A stretch of 64,000 nucleotides of DNA from Diphasiastrum complanatum. Its lineage: Eukaryota; Streptophyta; Lycopodiopsida; Lycopodiales; Lycopodiaceae. A program made the translations under genes and the position numbers. The stretch spans positions 60,590,560 through 60,654,559 of the forward strand of contig CM055100.1 in NCBI GenBank assembly GCA_029204225.1, given 5' to 3'. Below the pieces are notes generated by a model. It was not told where the DNA came from. It searched no databases and saw only the letters and a list, made by a program, of their open reading frames with translations. Of the stretch, positions 31,771 to 42,829 are shown piece after piece. Numbering within the stretch: position 1 is the first letter of the stretch; every line of letters starts with the position of its first letter.

Positions 31771-34700
31771 AGCAGGGTGATGCAAGTATGCATGATCCAG
31801 TGGAGCTATGGGATAGTGTCTTTCACCAGAAGAAATAGCACTCAAAGCATCTCAGGAGAGAGGACTCCATATGGGGTATCGGCAGTCCGGATGGTAGGAG
31901 ACAACAAAGTTCCTTCAATTGGAGCTTTGGGGAAGATCAGAACGATCGTCGTAGGAGAATTCTTGGAAGAATTCTAAAAAATTGCTCAAAAATGGTGTAT
32001 TGCTTTGAAAAACGGCTGTGATGGAAAACTGGCCAGAACTTCTTCGATAGCTCATCAATTATTGAGTGAAGTGGATCTAATGGTGGAGCAGGGTAGTAGC
32101 ATCTCGGGGCTGAGAGGATTTTGAAATCCATTTATAGTGTGAGGAGAAAGGAGCAGTTCCGTGAATTGTCAAAAAGAAGCCTAGTTGAAATGACCCCTGA
32201 AATTGGCTACTCAGAGCCAGCGGACAGAGCGACGTCGTAGAGTAGGGAGAAAGGCATTTCGAGGAGTTTTCGTCACCATTCTATCGAGTGGAGTGCGGGT
32301 GACCTAGTGATGGGCTACATTCACTATTTGGGTACCGTAGGGCCAAATTTGAGAAAATGTTTGGCTAGTGAAACCTGCTACAGGGCAGTACATTGAGGCA
32401 TAATTACTTCGGAATCATTATTACTTACTCTTGACAGGGTAACAAGGTGTTTAAAAGTGGTAAATGCGGTACGGGAATGGATGGTAGTGGAATTAAGTGG
32501 AGAAGCTAGCTTTGGCGACGGAAGTGCAGTTTGGCATCGTGACTACTCATCATTGGCGACAATTTTGAGAGGGAAAGCAATCACAGGTGAGAGGTAGGCA
32601 TGGTATGCCTGTTACAAGTGAAAAATTCTTGTGATCAGGTTCAACTCTTGGGGTTCGAACCAACCAACATCAAATGGCGTTTTGGGGGAACGCTCTCATA
32701 GGCATGATCGGCGATGACATTGTTGAGTCAGGTGATAGCTGCATTGACACACGCATCTATAGCTTGGAAATTTCTCGTTTAGATGGAGATATGGGCTAGC
32801 TTGGAGGTACACACATTTTGGCGATCACAAGTGATGGAAGTGCGAGGTGGTGCCAGTTGAAAGCCATTGGGCAAGATAGCGGACTTGCATTGGACGAGCT
32901 GTGTGTGGGACACACAGAGGATGAAGAACGTGTGGGTAATCACACTTTGGATGCTCTTGGTGAGTGGTGAGTGTGATGATTTTGCGGTTTTGCAGTCGGT
33001 AAGTCAATTTTGATCAAGCCATTATAGCTGTGGAGCAATGTATCAGGTTTGTCATCGAAGAGATACACTTCAACTGCCAGTTTGGATAAGTCAAGTCAAT
33101 TTGCCATATCAATATTGCATCAAAGATGCAGATTTCAGTGATGACAGGGTCCAGATCGTTTGGTTTGGGCCATGGAAGATCTCACAATTCACTTGGAGGG
33201 ATATTGGCATGCATAGTCATGTGAGAGACTCGATAGTGGCTTTGGAGTTCACATCTCAGTGTATTCTCAGGGAGTGGTTTGGAACCTTTCACAAGAGCAG
33301 CTAGGAGCTAGCTTGGGAGAATACAGGTGGGCACTACAGGGTAGATGCTCAGATCTTTATGATCAGGGATGGCATTGGAATACCTGGTAGGGATAGCACT
33401 GCAGGATGACATGGGATGATCATCAGGGGGCAGCTATTTCATACTGGACTTGAGTCATTGGCATGGACAGGACCTACAGGTGGGATTCATGACGGGACAC
33501 TGCAAATGCAAATGGACAAAGCATGAAGCTTTGGGAGCCAGCTCTAGGTTGGAGAGCTAATGGAGATTGCACGGGGTGTGATCGGAGGGCAAATACTGTG
33601 GTGAGTGTTTTGCTAGTGACCTACTGCAGGGGATACTGATGGCAAGGACTTCATGGTGTGCTCATTTGGGAGTACAGGTTGGCATTACAGCAAGGGGCCA
33701 ATTATGGACATTGGCATCGATGGGAAAGCATCTACCATCACGGGCGTGGATAAGCTACCTATAGCTTTCATGCATTTGGCTGTATTTGCAGGAGTCTAGG
33801 CTTGGCACAGGTTTTGGAATTTCCATGGTGCAGATTCTCAAGTGGTGAGATCAGGGATAAGCCTAGAGGGAGTCACTCAGAGCCATATGCCTCAGTATGA
33901 TCAGAGAGACAACAGTCTCGGGATCCCATGAGCGGCGACTCAGGAATATGCTTGCGTTGGCATGGTGTCGGGTGGCACATAGCCAGGGAGAGTGAGCAGA
34001 TGCTAGGAGCCAAGTGGAGCAAGTGATGCTTTGGAGTTTGGCTTGTTAGCAGAATGGTGACCAGGATCGAAGACATCAGATGAGCATAGTATGTGGTTGA
34101 CGAGTCCATTGGGGTGGCACTCAAGGAGATGCTACATTCTACTTGGAGGTAGGTGGCATGGAGTGTACCCAGTGTGGTACATATCTCAAGGGCATGGAGT
34201 GCATTATGGGGTGACGTGGATCCAGCATGCCCATGGTTGTGAGCCAGCAGGGATAGAGATGGTTGTTCAGGGAGTGACAACTGATACTTTGGCGAGTATT
34301 CAGGTGAGCTGCATGGTTATATGCACAGTGATCTCCCAGTTGGCATCACATGTTGTCTCTATCCATCATTATATGGTAAGCAAGATGTAGTTTCTGGTTA
34401 GATCCAGTTGGAGTCTAGTTGCACTACAGGTGGACAGATTCTTGGGGAGCTATCAGCGGGTAATGGATACTTGGTGATCAGATATGGTACAGGGTTCTGG
34501 AGCTATCCTACCTGATATGCTATGGATCGTGGGTGAGTTGTTCATCGCAATAGTGGATCTAGTCTGCATTTGCTTTGGCTTGGATGCTATGATGGATACA
34601 GTGTTGGTGAGATAGGCTCCTTGGTGGGAGGCCTATGTACTGGTCAAATCAGAGTTGGCAACGTCAAGCATGGAAAGTTGAACCTACATGGGATGTAGGA

Positions 34701-35170
34701 TAGACATATCATCATCAGTATCTTTGGGAGGTGGGCGAGCTACTCAGGTATAGCCTATGGTGAGGTTTGTGTACATTCATTCATTGAGTCCTTGGTAGAC
34801 TCTTGTGCTTGGAGCATGGGGAATAGATGGGGATCAACTTTCAGGACTTATTGGATAGATGTATATGCTTGGACGTGAGAGCATCTGGGTACAAGTGCAA
34901 GCCATAGTTGAGGACCTGATTTGGTGACCCGTGTAGCAGCGGATCTACATGTGGCACATGTGTTGGTACAACAAGATACCACTTATGGGCAGACCTTGGT
35001 CATGTATTTGATGTTTTATCATTCGTGTTGGTTTGCATGAGTGTATGTGGGCTTGCATGTTGCCTTGTCATGGGAGTCTAGATTTGAGTCGGAGTTTAAT
35101 GTGGTTGTACATTTGCTACAGTGAAACAAAGAGTCATTTTATGCTCATTGACTTGTCATTGTCTACTAGT
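31771..35170 (+). mobile_element. Element B interior: 3.4 kb without recognisable coding domains (LARD-like)
   Basis: After the primer binding site I find no Gag, zinc knuckle, protease, integrase or RT motif in any frame. The longest open frames have no family features. The sequence is richer in GC and in GGCAT/TGGTG words than the flanks. Long non-coding interiors behind functional LTRs define large retrotransposon derivatives (LARDs). No polypurine tract or 3' LTR was found on this side; the Gypsy E remnant begins by about 35290. Confidence 0.55.
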
Positions 35171-35289
35171 TGTCTATCTGGTGAGGTTGCAATCTTATGG
35201 TGGCAGTAAGATTTTCTCAGGTTGACCCTCAGTCGCTCATTTATGTTAGCTTTACAGGTTTGTGCTTGTAAGCGTCTGATAGGATGCTA

Positions 35290-36526
35290 GACTTCTTAAC
35301 CACATATATCATTGCCAGTGCTTCCCTCTCTGTGGTTGAATAATTCATTTCTATATCACTGAATTGTCGGCTTGCAAATCGGATCAAAAAATCCTTTTTG
35401 TGTTCTCCTGGCTAGGTTAAGACTACTCCAACTGCATACTTTGATTCGTCCGTATGCACATGAAACTCAATGAACCAATTGGACAGACGTAGGATTGGTG
35501 CTGACACCAATGTGTCTTTAAGATTTTGGAAAGACCTTAGGGCTTCCTCATTCCAATGTGGATCCGTTGTGAGTTTGTAAATTGGTCGTGCTGATTCTGC
35601 AAAATCCAGAATGAAAATCTTGTAATAGTTAGCATGACCCATAAAGATGTAGATCCGGCGTGTCATTCTTGGTGGTGGTAGATTAACAATGATCATGATT
35701 TTTGATAGGTTTGTGGCGATCCCGTGTCTAGACACTATATTGCCAAGAATCAAGCCATGTGTGACCCAAAATTAAAATTTTTCTGGATTCAAGGAGATCT
35801 GGAATTCACGGCATTTTTGTAGCACCTTCTTTAGATTGGATAAGTGTTCAAAGTTTGGTCCATGCACGCATAGATCGTCCAAGAAAATTTCCAAATTTTT
35901 TTGCAAATACTCTTTGAATGCCACCTACATGACTCATTGGAAAGTGCTTGGGGCATTGCAAAGTTCGAATGGCATCACCTTATAGGCATAGGTTCCCCAT
36001 TCTGTGGCGAATGTTGTCTTATGCTTGTCCTATGACGCTATCTTCACTTGATTGTAACCGTCCAAAAAACTGTAGGCTTCGGCCCCAGCTCCTCTGTCAA
36101 GGACACTTTCTGTAAAGGGTAAAGGAAAATGATCTTTTTTAGTGACTGTGTTTAGCGCCTTCAAATTCGCATTTTGCCATTCTTCTTGAGTACTATAACT
36201 ATTGGTGACACCCATTCCGTGTGCTCGATTTCATAGATGAAATCAGTGTCTAACAACTTTTGCAACTCTTGTTTGATTAGTTTTGTATAGTTTGGGTTGC
36301 AGTGGTAATAACGACTTATCTTGGGGACTACTCCATCCACCAAGGGTATGGTGTGCTGGACTACTGTTGGTGGAATGCCCTTTAGATCACTGTATTTCCA
36401 AGCAGAACAATCCTTGTACTCCACCAACAATGATCGTAGTCTTTTGAATTGTGTGGGCGTTAAATTCTCTCCCACATGTACGATCTTTTCTTCTTCACCT
36501 GACGCGGCAAGATTCATGGGTTGCAT
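35290..36526 (-). pseudogene. Gypsy element E: reverse transcriptase and start of RNase H
   Basis: Minus-strand blocks: IPPTVVQHTIPLVDGVVP and LLDTDFIYEIEHTEWVSP (36161-36526); DHFPLPFTESVLD and YSFLDGYNQVKIA (36030-36215); a broken MPFELCNAPSTFQ; the active site as FLDDLCVHG near 35870; GHANYYKIFILDFAE and a LTTDPHWNEEALRSFQNLK connection (35412-35753); then RNase H with FHVHTDESKYAVGVVL and NYSTTEREALAMIY. The match stops near 35290, so the rest of RNase H, integrase and the 3' LTR are missing. Multiple frameshifts. Confidence 0.85.
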
Positions 36527-37482
36527 TCACGCAGGTCCCTCAAAGACTTGTTTCGCTGGTGCCTAACTTTGATCAGGTTCTCGCTGGGCTTGCGGCATCA
36601 TAATTACCACGTCGTCCAAGGTATAATTCTTGAAGTCTCAGATATCTCGTGAACTAGTGCTCGTCGAGATTCCTCCTTCAGCATATTGATCTTAGCCCGA
36701 TTGGTCATCTTTTGATTCTCCGTCATCTGAGAAGAGGATGACGCTGTATCAGAGTTCATCTTGACTGACTTCAAGGAATCCAACACCTTCTTCTTGTCTC
36801 TTCTTGTCATATGAGTGGATCCCTCCTTGTTGTCTTTCTTCAGAACTGGTGTGACATTCGCCTCGTGGTTGCGAATATCAACATCCACTGTAGCTATAGC
36901 TTTTTCGGGTAGATCACTCCATTGGATCACTTGGTTGTAGTGTTGTTTCAACTGGTTCTTCTTGTTTGTAGGTGTCTTTGGTGGATATATCCTTGAAACT
37001 TTTGCCATAGCAGATTTTTGCGCCAGTTGAGCTGGTACTCTCTTAATTTCACAGCGATCCGGGTCCATGTGTTGTAGGACTTGCTCATCAGTCAGCTCAG
37101 TCTCTTGGTTGTAAGTCATAGCATGTTGCCAAGGGACTAAATCATCGTCCATTGGGTTCTAATAGATCTCACTGACAACCATGCTATGTTGATCATATTC
37201 ACCCCAAATATAATTGGTGTGTCCATGGTGTAACACTGGGGTGAAGATGTGCTGGGTTCAGGATCTGATTCATATTGACATGCTTGACAGTAAATCACTG
37301 CTAATGCATCCGTCCATCTCACGACACCCGTCTCTGAATCGTAGTGACCTTGGCTTGCCTTGGGCGATCTATCGTATGATCTGTCATGGATGATCCATCA
37401 TCAACCTTGGGTGCAATAGGTTTTACCGCCCATGCGGTTGGATCGACCTTCACAACCTGTTCTTTATTTCAAAGGTGAGTTT
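36527..37482 (-). pseudogene. Gypsy element E: linker between protease and RT
   Basis: Two overlapping minus-strand frames (36604-37152 and 37137-37322) cover a charged spacer between protease and RT, with MTYNQETELTDEQVLQHMD and a Lys-rich middle. No catalytic domain. The change of frame near 37145 is an inactivating indel. Confidence 0.55.
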
Positions 37483-37764
37483 TCATGTACCCCAATTGTG
37501 AACTACTTGTGCATTCCTCAACCATGGCCTTTCTAGTAAAACACGGTATGCAGATGGGGACTCATGTATGTCCATCACTACAAAAGTGATTACAAACTGC
37601 ATGCCTGCTATTTTTACAAGGGTATCGGCAACCACACCCTTTGGTTTTACACAAGATTGATCCGCTAGCTTGATGGCAAATTTTGTCGGCTTCAATCCCT
37701 GTAAACCCCACTTTTGATACAAAGTAGTGGAGATCAAATTGACACCTGATCCTCCATCTACCAC
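37483..37764 (-). pseudogene. Gypsy element E: aspartic protease
   Basis: The minus strand reads MVDGGSGVNLISTTLY, then KLADQSCVKPKGVV and RVLLERPWLRNAQVVHNWG. The last resembles the usual LGRPWL segment after the protease in plant Gypsy elements. The catalytic triplet appears as D-G-G instead of D-S/T-G, which may abolish activity. Confidence 0.75.
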
Positions 37765-39796
37765 TGTTGCCTCATCCTTGAATCTCTTTGTTTGATTGGT
37801 AGGGTGATGTTGTGTTCGTCACTCTCCCATGCTGCCCCGATGTGGAGGATGTTACTTGTCTCATCATAGCCCGTACAATATACGGGCTCTGGTGCTACTG
37901 GTTCCACGTCTCTTTTGGCCCGTTCAGCCAAAAGGCTTTTAGCTTGTGGCACAATCCGCAGTAATTCTTCGAGGGGTAAACTAATACAGCTCGCCAATAG
38001 ACTTGTGAGCATTTCGGTGCGTGGTTCCTCGGGCTCCATCATGTGGAAAGGTGGTTCATGATGATGCAATCGATCATTCTGATCAGTGTGCAGTGGTGAG
38101 CCTGTTCGTGGTTCTGATTCTTCATCAGTAGGAGGTTCCATAGGGTTGGCCTTTTCTTGCTCTTTTTTTTTTGCTTGTGCTCTCTGTACCCAGTGTCGTA
38201 TCATCTGGTACTGTCTCCTCTCTTCCCTCACATTCGGATATGGTGCTGAAGTTGAGGGTTGGCGAAGACTAATGGTGGTGGTGAGGGACCCACTTACTTC
38301 CTCTTCTGTGCTCGCGTGACGACTAACACAAGGGCATGGAATTGTTGCTTTTCTGGGTGGCATCCCCATTGGAGCTGTTGCTCGTTGTATTGCAGTGAAG
38401 TCCAATGGTGTGCTGGTCCCAGGTCTTAAGGGACAGTTATTGTAGCAGTGTCCATATCCGCATTCCTGACGGAAGGATGTGTATTGCCCCTTGTAAGGAC
38501 ATTCAACAATTATGTTCCTTCACCGCATCCGTAGCAACCGTAGTTTCTTCCGTCTTGACGCTGAGTTTGAGCTGCATATGCCGCAATATATTCATTTATG
38601 GTGGGATCCATATAAGGTTCATTTGTCCCATACCATTGCTGCTACTCAGGCTGAGGTGGTATTGGCATCTCTGGTTCTGCTGTTGTCAAGTTTATGTGGG
38701 CCACTTGTTGATTGGTTGGCCCTGGTGGTGCAGGTAAGGCCATGTGTTGTTGATTATTTAGTGCGCCATACCTCGGTGCCACATTTGGTGCCCCTTGATG
38801 ATATGGATAAGAAGTCTGATAAGGACTCCTCTTCTGTTGGACAATTCGGGGGTTTAATGGGCAAAAGGCTGTATCGTGCGGTATTGCCTTGTACAAATGG
38901 CAAAATCTATGGGTTAATCTCAAATTTTGCTTTAGGACTGGACACTCGTTCGTTGTATGGTTTTGTGTGCATACTGAACACCATACATTTTTGCGACAGG
39001 AATACTGTAGCTGGTTGTGTCCCGGTAGATTGGGCATTGTTGCTACAGCTTCTTGTAAGGCTTTCAATTTCTGATCAAACTGTGTCGTAAGTTGCTCCAT
39101 CTGCTGTTTGTGTAATTTTGTCATTTGTTCCAACAACAGTTTTGCAAATTGAGTGGAAGTATTTGATGATGATGACGCTGTCGAAGGAGTAGGAGTATGG
39201 GTGGTTGGATATTCATCGTCTGATCCCTCATCCTCTTCTCTGATGGCATCATCCATAGCTTCTTGCAGAGTAGCGTACTGCTCTCGTCGTTCCAGTTCTC
39301 TCCTGATGCTACGTGGTAACTCCACAAGGAACCACATGATCACCGCATGAGCGAGAGTTAGGGCTGCACTACACTCAGACCGTGAATGTTTGACCCGCTC
39401 AATATAGTCCCTGACCCTTTCTCTTTTTTCCATCTTAACTTTGCTGAGCAGGAGAAATAGGTCTTTTAGGAACTTCCTAGGTTTAAAGCGCATGATGAGA
39501 TCCGCTTTAACCGCCTCCCAGATGGATTTTTCTTCCTCACACAAGTTGATAAACCAATCTTGAGCCAGAGCTATTAGTGACATAGGGAATATCATCAACT
39601 TCTCTGCAAATGTCCTATCGTCGTAGATTTCACAAGCTTGTTCGTAGATATGGAGGAAACGGATGGGATCTGATGATCCGTCGTATTTAGGTATTTCCAT
39701 CCGAGGTGGCCTCCGGACTACCTGCAAGGGAGCAACATGTACGGATTGACCCATTGGATCCATTGGCACTGATTCCGGTTCTGTCTCTTGTTGCAC
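37758..39796 (-). CDS. Gypsy element E: Gag polyprotein in two overlapping frames
   Basis: The longest frame (38642-39796, 384 residues) has a retrotransposon Gag capsid core: RMEIPKYDGSSDPIRFLHIY, then AQDWFINLCEEEKSIWEAVK and FKPRKFLKDLFLLLSKVKM with a RVRDYIERVKH segment. A coiled, Gln-rich stretch (KLHKQQMEQLTTQFDQKL) and a knuckle-like CSVCTQNHTTNEC follow; the spacing between second Cys and His is three, one short of the standard four. The second frame (37758-38405) has a Pro/Glu-rich linker and runs up to the protease. The frame change near 38400-38640 suggests an indel. Confidence 0.75.
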
Positions 39797-39850
39797 AACT
39801 GCTATTCTGGGAAAGAGTGGTGCTTGATTCGCTGTCCTTTTTGCTATTGA

Positions 39851-40190
39851 TCATCTAGATCTTAGATTCATTCGATGGTAGAGTCCAACGTTATTGAATC
39901 CTCCTGGTACAGTTGGATATAATCTGGATCTTAAGAATCTGATCAATTTGATTGGCCGGAAGTGAAAAATCAGGCCTCTTACAATGGTTTTTCCTTGATA
40001 ACTTTTTACTCCTTGCACTGATTGATCTGGAATTTTGACAGTAGCTGGATCTGGTGTAGATCTTCTTACTGATCTAGTCTGTGAGGGTTCTCTGGTGTGA
40101 GGGTTGGATGTGCGAGGATTCTTTAGCTGTTTTACAGTAAAAAAAACCTTGATATCTCTCTGATTACTAGGAATTAACTCTTGCAAGGCT
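39851..40190 (-). other. Leader of Gypsy element E
   Basis: A basic open stretch upstream of Gag on the minus strand has no recognisable domain. I looked for a primer binding site on its right and found none I trust, so the 5' LTR of E was not defined. Confidence 0.4.
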
Positions 40191-40199
40191 CATCAGAGC

Positions 40200-41040
40200 T
40201 GCATCTAGGGTAGATCTGACTCTAGAATTCTCTACGAGGATTAACTTGCACATGGTCTTACTGTCACAAAAACAACCCATCTGGTTGATACTGTCAATCC
40301 CAAATTCCTACAATCATAGAGTACCAACTCTTAGGAATATGGCTCTTTACAGTACAAATGTAAACCAAGTGTCATTCACGTTTGAATGTCACAATTTTCA
40401 ATAACAAATAGGGTCAACTCATGGTCCTATAGATATTCAAAATAAACTCAATTTAATGAATTCCATAAACCGATGCTATGTAATTTTCTTACAGGGATTA
40501 TTAACCAATCCAAACTACATAACACAATCACAATTACCTACTTTGATGTCTCATTTTCTTCCTCCCTTTGATTTTTCGATCACCCAAAAAAAGTCATCAG
40601 CGAAGGCACCAAAAACTCCTTTGACACAAGTAAATGCTAGGCTGCTTCTTTTTTTACTACACTACCTTAAGTATTACTTCGTTAAAGTTGTCTGAACTAA
40701 TGAAAAATCCATAAAATTTGGTTTTGGATACCCTTTTACGATATTTAATACTCTTGGTGTTTATTGAATATAAAACTACCTCCAAATAATATGACCTTTA
40801 TTCCATTTATTGTATCTCAAAAGTTGTAGTTTGCCCAGTCCCAAAAATCAAAATTATCTAGGATAAGCCTATCGGTGCAACACCGAGTCCAACAAGAAGG
40901 ATCGAAAAAAACCAATTAACTGGGAATATTAGAATTAAACCGATTAAAAGCACAGTACCAGGAACCCAAAATTCTAGTAACCACATAGTAGTTAGGATAA
41001 TAAAATTATTCTTCAAAAATTCTCCCGGTTAAGTCAGGAG
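40200..41040. other. No gene supported
   Basis: AT-rich spacer between the two Gypsy remnants. It may contain the lost 5' LTR of element E, but no paired copy is present. Confidence 0.4.
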
Positions 41041-41049
41041 AATAGGTCC

Positions 41050-41330
41050 AGATGGAGTTTTGAGATCTCTGGATTATCGGATAATGCGGTTAAAGGTTTT
41101 CTTAAAGGAATTGAATTCCTTGTACCATTTCGAGTATGTATATTGGATATCTATTGGTTTATACTTCAACTATTTTGAGTTTTTCCTTTTGATTTTTTAT
41201 GAATACACTTGGGTTATTTCAACTGTATATGAACGAGATACCGGGGTCAATGCCTAGTGGTATTCTTAGATGATATTGTCATCTATAGGAAAAAAACTTA
41301 AGGAAATGGAGAATTCAATGGCAGGAGATA
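41050..41330 (+). pseudogene. Decayed Gypsy reverse transcriptase, plus strand
   Basis: Near 41190-41290 the plus strand reads FMNTLGLFQLYMNEIPG in one frame and CLVVFLDDIVIY in the next, the two neighbouring landmarks of Gypsy RT (FQ..MN..F and the YLDDI active site) separated by a one-base shift. Flanking parts are too decayed to follow. Confidence 0.6.
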
Positions 41331-42820
41331 TTTTTTCTGGAAATGGTTGAAGATTGAATCCTATGTTGGATATAGGATGGTCAGATAATCTTTTTGATTT
41401 TCTATAGAACAAGTCTAAAAGCAAAGAACTTTTTTGGAGAGAAAATTGATGGTATGGGACGTCATTGATTTCAAAGAGGAATTCTTGTGTGAGAATGATT
41501 TGTAGGTCAGTGGCTGAGTATTTACATTAATAGTAATGCTAATAGTTGAGATCATTGGTTAAACTTGTTTAGGGTATTTGGAGAGGTTATGAGATATAGA
41601 TCCGGATCCCTAAATGGTATCTCATAAATTTCAAATCGGAAGCCCTTAAAAGCTATTTCTCTTTTAAATTAAAACCTCTACTTTTTAGAAATTTTCTTAA
41701 ATATGAGACAATTGGATTGCAATTCCTTCCAGTGTAGAACTAGGTTCTGAAGGACTGTTAGAGTTATATGAATTCATACTTCCATTTCAGTTTGTGAATA
41801 TAGCTAAATCGATTGATGTTCAGCTGATTAAGTAGAATTTTGACTTCCTGAGCCCAAATGATTATCTCTATTTGATAGTTGATTGTTGAGAGTAATGTTT
41901 CTATCAATAACTCTGATTTGTAATAGTATTGAATACTTATTACTGACTTTTTCGAATCTTTGATATCTTATACGTTGTCTTCTAGGAACTTTTAAATCGA
42001 AACTATGGAATTTCTTTTAAAAGGGGGGAAAAGAAAATGATAGAAATAAGACTTTCATGGGATCAACCAGTTGCATAGATTTCTTTTGTGGAATCCTGTA
42101 TGTGTGTAGTGGTGGAACTATCTAGTGGAATAGAGGAAATCTCTAGTGATTGTTTTGAATAATCTGGAACTAGAGTAATTTTGGGAATTTGAGCTATGAA
42201 ATATTCATGAATTTGGGAAGTAGTTGTAAAGATTAAATTAAGGCTCACTGATTGTCTACCAAGTATCATTTAGTTATGGATTGGATCAGAGGAATAAAGT
42301 TTTAATCTTAATCTTAAGTGCAAAGATGTATGTATAAGTCAACCTAATCTTGGTTTGTACACTAAGATCTGAAGTAGGTTGATTGGATGAAGAAATTATG
42401 TTGGTAAAAGTATGATGGTTGAAAAACTTGTGATGTGGAATTATTCACTTCAGAAATTTCCCAGATATGTTATTTACTCATGAGAGATAGAATTCTTCTT
42501 TAGCTGAGTAACAAGATTCTCAGTGATATATGTGAGTAACATATGCGAATTTTGGAGGAATCTGTCAGATAATGACATATGTGTTGATGTATTGGGTCAT
42601 AGTTGATAATCAGATCCATAGTTCAAAGTGTTGAATCGGGACAAGATAGCTAGTGAATATCGGATCTAAAGGACAACTGTATTGGGATGTTGAAGCGATG
42701 CCTGCCGTTCACTGAGTGAGAATCAAATAGATCGTAGGAATATAAAACTGCTAGAGGTAGGTTACTGGAACCAGATCACTGGGGAATCACTAAAATTTTG
42801 ACAATGCACATGGATTGGTT
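41331..42820. other. No gene supported
   Basis: Roughly 1.5 kb, AT-rich, many stops on both strands. It may be the remainder of the Gypsy remnant at 41.1 kb, but no motif survived that I could name. Confidence 0.4.
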
Positions 42821-42829
42821 TCAAACAAT

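Noticed and set aside
33873-34280. 135-codon open frame on the minus strand
   Set aside because: Rich in His, Ser and Leu without any domain, and lies on the antisense strand of the non-coding interior of element B. Probably a chance frame.
38405-39090. Long plus-strand frames over the Gypsy gag
   Set aside because: They are antisense shadows of the minus-strand Gag, which has clear capsid motifs.
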